From Dactylosporangium sp. AC04546 (GTDB taxonomy: Bacteria; Actinomycetota; Actinomycetes; Mycobacteriales; Micromonosporaceae), in the NCBI RefSeq assembly GCF_022095675.1, contig NZ_JAHYSG010000146.1, positions 1 through 27,519 on the forward strand: DNA of 27,519 bases, read 5' to 3'. Each line of letters begins with the position of its first letter. The first letter of the stretch is position 1. This document shows positions 1-9,121 of the stretch, in pieces. A program made the translations under genes and the position numbers. The notes beneath the pieces were generated by a model, which saw only the letters and a program-made list of their open reading frames with translations, searched no databases and was not told the DNA's origin.

Positions 1-265
1 CGGCCAGCACCAGCCCACCGGCGGCCGGCCGCACCGCCCGCACCAGGCCCCACACTGCCCGGAACCGCCGCCCGGCCGCCGGACGCCGGGGAATGCCGCG
101 TGGCAGCGGTGCGGAGACGGCGTCGCCGCGGGCGGCCACGGAGGTCGACGGAGTGGGGCGGCAGGCGACGGTGGTCGGGGGCGAGTGGCGGGGCCCTAGC
201 GGGCCGAGCCAGCGGGCCGTCACCAGCGCGGTGCGCAGGCGCGGCGGGACGGTTCGGGCGGTCAT
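1..265 (-). CDS. cydC: CydC, ABC exporter half, N-terminal fragment
   Basis: This reading frame is open to the left edge and starts at an ATG whose last bases form the TGA stop of cydD (ATGA overlap). The visible part is about 88 residues. The first 65 or so are polar and proline/arginine-rich; after that comes VWGLVRAVRP followed by a hydrophobic stretch, the usual beginning of the first membrane span of a CydC-type exporter. CydC pairs with CydD to export cysteine and glutathione, which is needed for cytochrome bd assembly; that role comes from the family and from position behind cydD. The ATP-binding domain would lie outside the window. The long polar leader is unusual, so the true start could be an internal GTG nearer the first membrane segment. 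Confidence 0.6.
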   Translation of the reverse strand, partial: MTARTVPPRLRTALVTARWLGPLGPRHSPPTTVACRPTPSTSVAARGDAVSAPLPRGIPRRPAAGRRFRAVWGLVRAVRPAAGGLVLA

Positions 266-1928
266 GGGGTCACCGCGGCCAGGGTGCGGGGAGCGGGGAA
301 GGCGATCTCGCGGTCCGCGAGGGCGACCAGGGACGGGCGGTGGGCGACCAGGATCACCGTGCGGCCCTCGGCGTGGGTGCGGATCGCGGACAGGATCGAC
401 GCCTCCGTCCCCGCGTCCAGCCCGGCCGTGGGCTCGTCGAGCAGGACCACCGGGGCGTCGCGGAGGAAGACGCGGGCCAGGGCTATCCGCTGGCGCTGGC
501 CGGCCGACAGGCCCGCGCCGCCGTCGCCCAGCGGCGTGGCGAAGCCGGCCGGCAGGGCCTCGATGAAGTCCAGGGCGCCGGCCCGGGCCGCCGCGGTGCG
601 CAGCGCCGCGTCCGGGGCGTCCGGGGCGCCGAGTCGGATGGCCTCGGCGATCGTGCCCGCGCCGAGCCACGGGCGCTGGGGCAGCCAGGCGACCTGCCGG
701 CGCCACGCCGTGAGGTCCAGCGTCGCCAGGTCGGTGCCGCCGACCTGGATGCGGCCGGCGGCGAGGGGCGCGAAACCCAGCAGGACGGCCAGGGCCGTGG
801 ACTTGCCGCAGCCGCTCGGGCCGGTCAGGGCGACCAGCTCCCCGGGGCGCACCTCGGCGGTGAACGACGGCAGGGACGGCTCGGCGCGGCCCTCGTGGCG
901 CACGACCGCGCCCTCGAAGCGGATCGCGCCCACCGGGCCGGCCGGCGCGGCCCCGGTGCCCTCCGACGCCGTGCCCGAGGCCGGCGGCGGGGTCTCCAGC
1001 AGGTCGAACGCCTCCGTGGCCGCGGCCAGACCCTCGGCGCTGGCGTGGTAGTTGGCGCCCACCTGGCGGAGCGGGAGGTAGGCCTCCGGGGCGAGGATCA
1101 GCACGAGCAGCGCGGTGGCCAGGGACAGCTCGCCGTCGACGAGGCGCAGGCCGATGCCGACCGCGACCAGCGCGACGGACAGGGTGGCCAGCAGCTCGAG
1201 CACGAGCGAGGACAGGAACGCGACGCGCAGGGTGCGCATCGTGACGCGGCGCTGCTGGGTGCTGATCTCGGCGACGATGGCGGCCTGGCGGCGGGCGCGG
1301 CCGAAGACGCGCAGGGTCGGCAGGCCGGCGACGACGTCGAGGAAGTGGTGGGAGAGGCGGGCCAGCAGGCGGAACTGGCGCCGGTTGGCCGCCTCGGTGT
1401 GCCGGCCGACGAGGATCATGAAGACCGGGATGAGCGGCAGGGTCACGGCGATGGTGGCGGCGGCCACCAGGTCGGCCGGGGCGATGCGGGTCAGGACGAT
1501 GGCCGGCACGAGGGCGGCCAGGACGAGCTGCGGGAGGTACCGCGCGAAGTACGCGTCGAGCGCGTCCAGCCCCCGCGTCGCCAGGGTGACGACGTCGCCG
1601 CTGCGCCGCGCGCCCGGGCCCAGCGCGACCACGTGGGCGAACAGCCGCGCCCGCAGCTGGCGCTTCACGGCCGCCGCCGAGCGGGCCGCGGCCACCTCCT
1701 GGGCCCAGGCGACGGCGGCCCGGGCCGCGACGACCGCGGCCAGCCAGCCGAGCGTCGGGGTCAGCGCCGCGAGCGAGGCGCCGCCGAGATACACCGCGAC
1801 GATCCCGTCGGCGAGCAGCGTCGCCTGGGCGACCACGAGGGCGGCGAGCGCGACGCCGAGGACCACCGACAGCGCCAGGTAGGCGCGGGTCGCCGACGCA
1901 TACCGCAGCAGCCGCGGGTCGAGCGGCC

Positions 1929-1932
<4 letters not shown>
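262..1932 (-). CDS. cydD: CydD, heterodimeric ABC transporter subunit for cytochrome bd assembly
   Basis: A 556-residue ABC exporter half. The N-terminal half carries about six membrane segments, beginning with LALSVVLGVALAALVVAQA. The C-terminal half is an ABC ATPase with Walker A GPSGCGKST, signature LSAGQRQRIALAR and Walker B VVLLDEPTAGLD. With CydC it exports reduced thiols to the outer side of the membrane, which supports haem insertion into cytochrome bd (family knowledge). The start is the GTG at 1932, which shares bases with the cydB stop (GTGA overlap) and gives the family N-terminus RPLDPRLLRYAS; a longer in-frame reading upstream only shadows cydB. The 3' end overlaps cydC by ATGA. 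Many actinomycetes fuse these two proteins; here they are separate and translationally coupled. Confidence 0.93.
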
Positions 1933-2933
<1,001 letters not shown>

Positions 2934-2946
2934 GACGGTGCTTCCC

Positions 2947-4347
2947 TCAGTAGGCGAAGGCGAGCGGGCGGTCCTCGTCGGAGGCATCATCCGACTCGGG
3001 TACGACAATTTCCGGTGCGCCGGCCCGGGCGTAGCGCAGCATGAGCATCAGCTCGATGACGGCGAGCCCGCCGTACAGCAGGGTGAAGACGATCAACGAG
3101 GTCGCGACGTGTGCCGTGGACACCGTCGGCGACACACTCTCAGCGGTCTTGAACAGGCCGAACACCGTCCAGGGCTGCCGGCCGACCTCGGTGAAGATCC
3201 AGCCGAACGAGTTGGCCAGCAGCGGCATCGCCACGGCGGACACGGCGGCGATCCACAGCCACCGCCCGGCCGGCCGCCGCCCGCGCCGGGTGGCCCACAG
3301 CGCTACCGCCGCGACCGCCATCGCGAGCGCGCCGAACCCGATCATCAGCCGGAACGACCAGTAGGTGACGGGCACGTACGGCACGTAGTCGCCCTCGCCG
3401 TACCGCTCGACGTACGCGGCCTGCAGGTCGTTGATGCCCTCGACGGAGCCGGACGGCGAGCCGGTCGCCATGAACGACAGCAGCGACGGGATCCGCACCG
3501 ACGCCAGCTCCGAGCGCCCGTCCAGCGAGCCGATCGTGAAGACCGAGAACGACGCCGGCTCCGACGTCTCGTAGAGCGCCTCGGCCGCCGCCATCTTCAT
3601 CGGCTGCTGCTCGGTCATGACCCGCGCCTGCAGGTCGCCGGTGACGAGCACCCCGACGCCCGCGACGAGCACGACCCAGGCGCCGAGGCGCAGCGCCGGC
3701 CGGAACACCTCGCTCTGGTGGTCGCGGCGGACGTGCCACGCGGCGACGGCCAGCATGAGGGCGCCGGCGGTGAGGAAGCACGCGGTGATGGTGTGCGGGA
3801 AGGTCACCAGGGCCGTGGAGTTCGTCAGTACCGCGACGATGTCGGTCAGCTCCGCCCGCCCGCGCTCAGCGTTGACGGTGTAGCCGACCGGGTGCTGCAT
3901 CCAGGAGTTCGCGGCCAGGATGAAGTACGCCGACAACATCGTGCCGATCGAGGCGAGCCAGATCGTGGCCAGGTGCACCTTCTTCGGCAGCCGGTCCCAG
4001 CCGAAGATCCACAGCCCGAGGAACGTCGACTCCAGGAAGAACGCGAGCAGCCCCTCGATGGCGAGGGGCGCGCCGAAGATGTCGCCGACGAACCGCGAGT
4101 ACGCGCTCCAGTTCATGCCGAACTGGAACTCCTGGACGATGCCGGTGACCACGCCCATCGCGAAGTTGATCAGGAACAGCTTGCCCCAGAACTTGGTGGC
4201 CCGCAGGTACTCCGGCCGCCCGGTGCGCACCCACGCCGTCTGCAGGCCGGCGACGAGCGCGGACAGACCGATCGTGATGGGGACGAAGATGAAGTGGTAC
4301 ACCGTGGTGACCGCGAACTGCCACCGCGCGAGATCCAGCGCGTCCAT
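2947..4347 (-). CDS. cydA: Cytochrome bd oxidase subunit I (short Q-loop type)
   Basis: A 466-residue membrane protein that binds the three haems and the quinol site of cytochrome bd. Visible ligand positions are His18 (YHFIFVP), Glu98 and Glu106 (IEGLLAFFLEST), His185 (FPHT) and Met335 (YWSFRLM). The quinol loop contains Lys251 and Glu256 in the motif KMAAAE, and GRQPW is at 389-393. The loop is short compared with E. coli CydA, which is normal for Gram-positive enzymes. The ATG at 4347 gives the canonical N-terminus MDALDLARWQFAVTTVYHF but has no clear Shine-Dalgarno. The upstream gap is only 66 bp and ends in the NAD-kinase-like gene on the same strand, so read-through from that operon is possible. 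Confidence 0.97.
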   Translation of the reverse strand: MDALDLARWQFAVTTVYHFIFVPITIGLSALVAGLQTAWVRTGRPEYLRATKFWGKLFLINFAMGVVTGIVQEFQFGMNWSAYSRFVGDIFGAPLAIEGLLAFFLESTFLGLWIFGWDRLPKKVHLATIWLASIGTMLSAYFILAANSWMQHPVGYTVNAERGRAELTDIVAVLTNSTALVTFPHTITACFLTAGALMLAVAAWHVRRDHQSEVFRPALRLGAWVVLVAGVGVLVTGDLQARVMTEQQPMKMAAAEALYETSEPASFSVFTIGSLDGRSELASVRIPSLLSFMATGSPSGSVEGINDLQAAYVERYGEGDYVPYVPVTYWSFRLMIGFGALAMAVAAVALWATRRGRRPAGRWLWIAAVSAVAMPLLANSFGWIFTEVGRQPWTVFGLFKTAESVSPTVSTAHVATSLIVFTLLYGGLAVIELMLMLRYARAGAPEIVVPESDDASDEDRPLAFAY

Positions 4348-4413
4348 GTACCGCAGTCTCGCGGCCCGGCGTCGCGACCGGTCAGGGTCGAAGGTCCCGA
4401 ACCGGCCCGTGCT

Positions 4414-5304
4414 CTACGTCACGAGCCGCAGCCGGCGGGCGGCGACGCCGATCGTCACCCGCTGACCCCAGGCCAGCTCCAGGCGGTCGGCCTCCAGGCC
4501 GTCGGCGAACACCACCAGGCGCTCGCTCTCGCCGGACAGCTCCAGGCGCTCGTCCGGGCCGAGCCGGCCGGCGGTGAGGGTGACGCCGGTCGCCGGCGAC
4601 GGCCAGGCCTCCCGCACGAACCAGGTCAGCGCGGCCTCGCCGGGCGCGGGCCGCGCCGGGGCGTCGGCGCGCTCGCGGGCGATCGACGAGCACCAGCCGG
4701 TGGCGCCGGTGCCGGTGCCGACCACCACGCCGGAGGACGAGTGCCGCTCGCGCCCGCCGTCCGGGGTGGAGACGGTGTACCGCGCGGACTGGTGCGTGGG
4801 GTGCCCGAAGTACACCTCGTTGAGGCCGATCAGCTCCTGGCCGTCGTCGAGCCGGGCGGACACCATGGTCCGCAGCTCGGCGTCCACAGTGGACAGCCGG
4901 GGCAGGAGCCGCGCGGCCGCCGGCGGGGCGTGGCGGACCAGGACGCCGGGGTTGCGCTCCGGCTCCGGGTTGACGCCGAGGACCGGCTGGCCGTCGAGGT
5001 ACTTCGCCACGTTGGCGACGAGCCCGTCCTGCCCGACAGCGACGACGACGTCCTCCGGCGCGAACAGGAACCGGGACAGGTCCTCGCGGTCCAGCCGGCC
5101 CCGCCGCCAGTCGGCCGGGACGGCCGCGCCCACCGTGGTGAGCGCGGCCTCCAGGGCCCGGTGACGGGCCTCGACCTCGGCCAGGTCGCGGCCCCGCTGG
5201 CGCAGGAAGTAGGCCGCGGCGGCGCGGGTGCCGTGGCGCGCGAGCAGCTCGTCGAGCTCGCTGCGCCGCGACACCAGCACCACCCGCGGTGCCAGGGTGC
5301 TCAT
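4414..5304 (-). CDS. NAD-kinase-like protein with variant GQDG motif
   Basis: A 296-residue protein with the layout of the NAD kinase fold. VVVAVGQDG (residues 86-94) replaces the usual GGDG but keeps the aspartate; LNEVYFG at 161-167 supplies the family NE pair (Asn162, Glu163); GTGTGATGW at 196-204 corresponds to the glycine-rich nucleotide loop. True NAD kinases phosphorylate NAD to NADP in the cytoplasm. With GQDG, and residues 1-80 unlike a typical NAD kinase N-terminus, activity is plausible but not assured. The ATG at 5304 overlaps the SPFH stop (ATGA), so the two are translationally coupled and probably work together. Control is likely by the dyads upstream of the SPFH gene. A longer in-frame reading upstream only shadows the SPFH gene. 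Confidence 0.85.
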   Translation of the reverse strand: MSTLAPRVVLVSRRSELDELLARHGTRAAAAYFLRQRGRDLAEVEARHRALEAALTTVGAAVPADWRRGRLDREDLSRFLFAPEDVVVAVGQDGLVANVAKYLDGQPVLGVNPEPERNPGVLVRHAPPAAARLLPRLSTVDAELRTMVSARLDDGQELIGLNEVYFGHPTHQSARYTVSTPDGGRERHSSSGVVVGTGTGATGWCSSIARERADAPARPAPGEAALTWFVREAWPSPATGVTLTAGRLGPDERLELSGESERLVVFADGLEADRLELAWGQRVTIGVAARRLRLVT

Positions 5305-6359
5305 CGCGACAGCCGCCCGAGCAGGTTGGTGACCACGTCCGGGGTGACCGTCAGCTGGCCGATCTCCGGCAGCTGGCCCGCCAGCTCCTTGAGGGCGAGG
5401 GCCTGCAGGACGGCCGGCGGCAGGTCGCGGTACGCGGCGAGGCGGCTCGCCTCGGCCTCCGCCTCGGCCAGGCCGACGGACCGTACGCCCTCGGCGCGCG
5501 CCGCGCTGCGCAGCGTGTCGGCCTCGGCCTCGGCCGCCGCCGCGATCCGGGCCCGCTCGGCCGCGCCGGCCGCGGCGACCTGCGCGCGCTCCTCGGTCGC
5601 CTGGGCGACGACGAGCGCGGCGGACGCGTCGAGCTCGGCCTTGCGCCGGGAGTTGGCGCCGTGCTGCTCGACGAGCTGCTGCTCGCGCCGGGCCAGCTCG
5701 ATCTTGTTCTGCAGCTCGTTCTCGGCGATCGCGCGCTCCTGCTCGACCGCGCGGGCCCGCCGGCTGTACGTGGCCCGGTCGGCCTGCTCCTGCACCGCCT
5801 CCCGCGTCGGGGTCTGCAGCGCCCGCTCCAGGTCCGGCTCGGGCCGGATCGCCACGACCCGGGCGCTGACCACGCTGACGCCGGTGTCGGCCAGCCGCGG
5901 GTCGCCGCCGAGCGCCGCGGTGACCGCCTCGCGGACCGGGGCGATGCCGGCCGTGAGCGCCTCGGTGAGCGCCAGGCGGGCCAGCAGGTCCAGGGCCGGC
6001 TGCTGGGCCAGCTCGGCGAGCAGCGTGGCGACCTGGTCGAGCGGCTGGCCGCGCCACCGGCCGTTGCCGGGGTCGACGGAGAAGTCGAGGCGCTCGGCGG
6101 CGGTCGCCGGCGCGCTGATGCGGTAGGTGACGGTGGCCTGGACGGTGACGTCGGCGAAGTCGCTGGTCCGCGCGTGGAACAGCAGCGGCAGCTCGCGGTC
6201 GTCGATCGGCACCTCGGACAGCACGGCGGTCAGCGGGCGGTACCAGAACGACTGGCCGATGCCCTCGTGCCGGATCCGCCCCTGGACGTGGTGGCGCACC
6301 CAGCTGGTCGGCGCCCCGCGCAGGTGGCGCAGGAAGAAGCGGCGAGTCACGTCCGCCAT
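5301..6359 (-). CDS. SPFH/band-7 domain protein, no obvious membrane anchor
   Basis: A 352-residue SPFH (stomatin/prohibitin/flotillin) protein. Residues about 35-190 form the beta-rich SPFH part, for example FADVTVQATVTYRIS. Residues about 195-310 are a long charged, alanine-rich coiled coil (AVEQERAIAENELQNKIELA and onward), and the tail ends in PDVVTNLLGRLSR. Such proteins oligomerise at membranes and scaffold partners. No hydrophobic N-terminal anchor is visible, so membrane contact would be peripheral or through a partner. The ATG at 6359 has GGGAGGT six bases upstream. It is the first gene of the pair with the NAD-kinase-like protein and is transcribed away from the NUDIX regulator; the perfect dyad at 6379-6397 sits just upstream of its ribosome-binding site, where the promoter must be. 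Confidence 0.88.
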   Translation of the reverse strand: MADVTRRFFLRHLRGAPTSWVRHHVQGRIRHEGIGQSFWYRPLTAVLSEVPIDDRELPLLFHARTSDFADVTVQATVTYRISAPATAAERLDFSVDPGNGRWRGQPLDQVATLLAELAQQPALDLLARLALTEALTAGIAPVREAVTAALGGDPRLADTGVSVVSARVVAIRPEPDLERALQTPTREAVQEQADRATYSRRARAVEQERAIAENELQNKIELARREQQLVEQHGANSRRKAELDASAALVVAQATEERAQVAAAGAAERARIAAAAEAEADTLRSAARAEGVRSVGLAEAEAEASRLAAYRDLPPAVLQALALKELAGQLPEIGQLTVTPDVVTNLLGRLSR

Positions 6360-6378
6360 GGTGGACCTCCCGGTAAGT

Positions 6379-6397
6379 TATCGTCAGGCTGACGATA
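6379..6397. promoter_or_regulatory. Perfect 19-bp operator-like palindrome, site 1
   Basis: TATCGTCAGGCTGACGATA has two perfect 9-bp arms around one central base. It lies 20 bp upstream of the SPFH start codon and overlaps a possible -10 box (GATAAC on the minus strand). A neighbouring NrtR-type regulator makes it a likely binding site, probably for repression. Confidence 0.75.
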
Positions 6398-6412
6398 TTC
6401 GCCTGAACCCTT

Positions 6413-6431
6413 TCTCGTCAACGTGGTGATA
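6413..6431. promoter_or_regulatory. Imperfect copy of the same operator, site 2
   Basis: TCTCGTCAACGTGGTGATA matches site 1 at 13 of the 16 half-site positions with the same 3-bp spacer. Its centre is 34 bp from that of site 1, about three helical turns. Its right half contains GGTGAT, the likely Shine-Dalgarno of the NUDIX gene (start 6437), so protein bound here could block its own synthesis. Confidence 0.6.
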
Positions 6432-6436
6432 AATAC

Positions 6437-7102
6437 ATGACATCGTTCGCCGTCACCGTCGACCTGGTGCTGCTCACGATCCGCGACGGCGCCCTGAGCG
6501 CGCTGCTCATCCGGCGCGCGATCCCGCCGTACCGGGGCGACTTCGCGCTGCCGGGGGGCTTCGTGCTGCCGGAGGAGGACCTGGACGCGGCCGCCGCCCG
6601 CGAGCTGGCCGAGGAGGCCGGCATCGCCGCGCCCGGCCACCTCGAGCAGCTGGCCAGCTACGGCACGCCGGGCCGGGACCCGCGCGGCCGGGTGGTCACG
6701 GTGGCGTACCTCGCGCTGCTGCCCGACGCCCCGGCGCCCACGGCCGGCAGCGACGCCGCCGGGGCCGAGTGGGTGCCGGTCAGCGCGCTGCCGGCCCTCG
6801 CGTTCGACCATGCCCGCATCCTCGCCGACGGGGTCGAGCGGGCCCGGGCGAAGCTGGAGTACACCCCGCTCGGGGCCGCCTTCTGCCCGCCGGAGTTCAC
6901 GATCGCCGAGCTGCGGCAGGTGTACGAGGCGGTCTGGGACACCCGGCTCGACCCGCGCAACTTCCACCGCAAGGCCACGTCGACGGAGGGCTTCGTCGAG
7001 CCCACCGGCCGGTCCACCGCCGGCGAGCGGGGCCGGCCGGCCCAGCTGTACACGCGCGGCGCGGCCACGGTCCTCTACCCCCCGATGCTGCGGTCGCGGT
7101 GA
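6437..7102 (+). CDS. NUDIX hydrolase / NrtR-type transcriptional regulator
   Basis: A 221-residue protein with an intact 23-residue Nudix box at residues 41-63 (G-x5-E-x7-R-E-L-x-E-E-x-G-I), so it can still be a hydrolase. The C-terminal part (about 140-221, with PPEFTIAELRQVYEAVW and NFHRKATS) is the winged-helix domain found in NrtR regulators. NrtR proteins use the Nudix fold to sense ADP-ribose or related NAD breakdown products and control NAD metabolism (established for the family). The divergent NAD-kinase-like/SPFH pair and the two dyads between the genes fit that role. The ATG at 6437 has GGTGAT six bases upstream. Whether it retains catalysis or only senses ligand cannot be told from the sequence. 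Confidence 0.9.
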   Translation: MTSFAVTVDLVLLTIRDGALSALLIRRAIPPYRGDFALPGGFVLPEEDLDAAAARELAEEAGIAAPGHLEQLASYGTPGRDPRGRVVTVAYLALLPDAPAPTAGSDAAGAEWVPVSALPALAFDHARILADGVERARAKLEYTPLGAAFCPPEFTIAELRQVYEAVWDTRLDPRNFHRKATSTEGFVEPTGRSTAGERGRPAQLYTRGAATVLYPPMLRSR

Positions 7103-7136
7103 ACGACCCGCGCCTGCTCGAAGCGGTGTGAACCGT

Positions 7137-7156
7137 ACAGTGACACGTGCTACTGT
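7137..7156. promoter_or_regulatory. 20-bp near-palindrome over the -10 box of the Spo0M-like gene
   Basis: ACAGTGACACGTGCTACTGT is symmetric at 16 of 20 positions (ACAGT-N2-CACGTG-N2-ACTGT). Its right end contains TACTGT (7151-7156), a -10-like box 6 nt before the ATG at 7163. A weak -35 candidate, GTGAAC, lies 17 bp further upstream at 7128-7133. The layout suits an operator that blocks a leaderless promoter. Confidence 0.5.
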
Positions 7157-7162
7157 CCCGTG

Positions 7163-7801
7163 ATGATACGTGCCGTGCTGCATGAGCCGTGTGTACGGCC
7201 CGGCACCCTGGTCCCCGGTGAGGTGCACGTGCGCGCCGGGGCCACGGCGCTGCCGCCCGGCGAGGTCACGCTGAGCGTCGAGACGCGCTCCGGCGTCGCC
7301 GTCATCCGGCACCGGATCACGGTCGCGTCGCCGGTGCCGGCCGGCCGTGCCCGCTCGGTGCCGTTCCTGCTGCCGCTGCCGTGGGAGACGCCGCTCACCC
7401 GGCCGATCCCGGCGGTCTCGGTGCTGCTGCGCACGGCGGCGTTCGGCGAGTCGGCGGTCGAGCCGATCGACGTCCACCCGCTGCTGGGGCACCAGCGCGT
7501 GCTCGACGCCGTCCGGCGGCTCGGGTTCCGGCTGGTCGACGCGTCGCTGGAGACCGGCCCGCTGCCCGGGGTGCGCCGCTCGGTGCCGTTCCACCAGGAG
7601 TTCACGTTCCGGTCGGGGGCCGGGGCGGAGCTGCGCGTGGTGACCGTCGCCGGCCCGGCGGCACTCGACGTGGTCGCCCGGCTCGGCAGCGCTACGCTGA
7701 CGTTCGCGGTCCGCGCCGGAGCAGACCCGTTCGCGACGCTGCGGGCCTGGCTTCCGATACCAGATCGTGACGCAACCGACGACCACCTTCACCCCGTCTA
7801 A
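7163..7801 (+). CDS. Spo0M-like arrestin-fold protein
   Basis: A 212-residue protein resembling the Spo0M (sporulation-control) family: an arrestin-like beta-sandwich with VRPGTLVPGEVHV near the N-terminus, RSVPFLLPLPWETPLT in the middle, and the family segment HPLLGHQRVLDAVRRLGFRL followed by PFHQEFTFR. Spo0M proteins are cytoplasmic and affect sporulation or morphology in Bacillus by a poorly defined mechanism. It is somewhat shorter than the roughly 250 residues of the Bacillus protein. Start choice: ATG 7163 sits 6 nt after TACTGT and would be leaderless; the GTG at 7160 is an alternative one codon earlier. The last 16 codons are unusually rich in A/T-ending codons (7 of 16), hinting that regulatory sequence for the next gene is embedded there. 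Confidence 0.7.
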   Translation: MIRAVLHEPCVRPGTLVPGEVHVRAGATALPPGEVTLSVETRSGVAVIRHRITVASPVPAGRARSVPFLLPLPWETPLTRPIPAVSVLLRTAAFGESAVEPIDVHPLLGHQRVLDAVRRLGFRLVDASLETGPLPGVRRSVPFHQEFTFRSGAGAELRVVTVAGPAALDVVARLGSATLTFAVRAGADPFATLRAWLPIPDRDATDDHLHPV

Positions 7802-7838
7802 CCAACGTGATCCCGGCCGAGTCCAGAAGGCATCCCGA

Positions 7839-9113
7839 ATGACGTCCGACGTCCCGCGCGGCACCACCCGCCGGTCCCTGTTCCTGGTCGCGGGGGCCTC
7901 GGTGCTCGCCGCGTGCACCGCCAAGCCCGGCGACGCCAAGTCCGGCGGCACCTCGGGCGCGGGCGCGTCGCCCAGCTCCTCGCCGATCCCGCCGGCCACC
8001 GCGCAGATCACCGCGCCGGCCGCCGGCGCCGCCAACGTGCACACCGCGGTCGAGGTCGCGGTCGCCGCCACCAACGCCGCGAAGACCGAGGTGGTCTTCG
8101 TCGACGCGGCCGGGGCCCAGGTGCCGGGGGTCCCGCACCAGGTCGCCGGGCAGTGGATCCCGGGCCAGCAGCTGAAGTACGGCACCGCCTACGAGGCCCG
8201 GGTCACCGTCACCGGCAACGACGGCCAGGCGGTCACCGCCTCGGCGGCGTTCACCACGATGAAGAAGCCCGGCAGCCTGGCCAAGGTGTCGAGCATCATC
8301 GCCAACGGCCAGACCGTCGGCGTGGCGATGCCGGTCATCATCAACTTCGGCGTCGACGTCGCCAAGGAGCAGCGCGTCGCGGTCCAGCAGCGCCTCTCGG
8401 TCGTCAGCAGCCCCGCGCAGGAGGGCGTCTGGCACTGGTTCAACGCCAAGGAGGTGCACTTCCGGCCCAAGGAGTACTGGCAGCCGGGCACCAAGCTCAC
8501 CGTGCGCGCGGCCGTCGGCGGCCTGCCGGTCGGCGGGAAGTGGTACGGGGAGCGCGACGTCACCTTCGAGGCCGCCGTGGGGCGCAAGTTCCTCATGGAG
8601 GTCGAGAACAAGACCCACCAGCTGACCGTGACCCAGGACGGCACGGTCATCCGCACCTGCCCGGTCAGCCTCGGCAAGCCGTCCAGCCCGTCCGCGAGCG
8701 GCCACTTCATCGTCATGATCAAGAACGAGTGGGAGTGGTTCGACTCCGCGTCCTTCGGCGTCCCGAACGACTCCGCCGACGGCTACCGCACCAAGGTGTA
8801 CTGGCCGCAGCGCCTGACCTGGGACGGTGAGTACCTCCACTCCGCCCCCTGGTCGGAGAAGGACCAGGGCAAGCGCAACGTCTCGCACGGCTGCACCAAC
8901 CTGTCCGCGGCCAACGCGGAGTGGCTGTGGAAGAACACCCTGATCGGCGACCCGGTGATCATCCGCAACACCGAGGAGCACGTGAAGTGGGGCAACGGCT
9001 GGACCGACTGGGACATCAGCTGGGACCAGTACGTCAAGGGCAGCGCCATCCCCTACACCCCGCCCGCGGCGTCGCCGTCGGCGTCGGCGTCACCGTCACC
9101 GTCCGCTTCCTGA
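7839..9113 (+). CDS. L,D-transpeptidase (YkuD) Tat lipoprotein
   Basis: A 424-residue exported cell-wall enzyme. The N-terminus has a twin-arginine motif (TTRRSLFL) and a lipobox ending at Cys26 (VLAAC), so it is probably a Tat-exported lipoprotein. Residues about 50-240 form Ig-like domains. The YkuD catalytic domain spans about 250-390 with the active-site sequence NVSHGCTNLS, His350 and Cys352, and the upstream HSAPW element. Such enzymes make 3-3 cross-links in peptidoglycan and resemble mycobacterial LdtMt2. The C-terminal tail is a low-complexity Pro/Ser/Ala stretch. ATG 7839 is preferred because AGAAGG lies about 9 nt upstream and the signal peptide begins correctly; upstream in-frame codons overlap the Spo0M-like gene. 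Confidence 0.93.
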   Translation: MTSDVPRGTTRRSLFLVAGASVLAACTAKPGDAKSGGTSGAGASPSSSPIPPATAQITAPAAGAANVHTAVEVAVAATNAAKTEVVFVDAAGAQVPGVPHQVAGQWIPGQQLKYGTAYEARVTVTGNDGQAVTASAAFTTMKKPGSLAKVSSIIANGQTVGVAMPVIINFGVDVAKEQRVAVQQRLSVVSSPAQEGVWHWFNAKEVHFRPKEYWQPGTKLTVRAAVGGLPVGGKWYGERDVTFEAAVGRKFLMEVENKTHQLTVTQDGTVIRTCPVSLGKPSSPSASGHFIVMIKNEWEWFDSASFGVPNDSADGYRTKVYWPQRLTWDGEYLHSAPWSEKDQGKRNVSHGCTNLSAANAEWLWKNTLIGDPVIIRNTEEHVKWGNGWTDWDISWDQYVKGSAIPYTPPAASPSASASPSPSAS

Positions 9114-9121
9114 CCGGAGCC

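Noticed and set aside
4348..4413. Possible Rex-type redox operator upstream of cydA
   Set aside because: No TTGTGAA/TTCACAA-like dyad in the 66-bp gap; only the short palindrome GACCGGTC is present.
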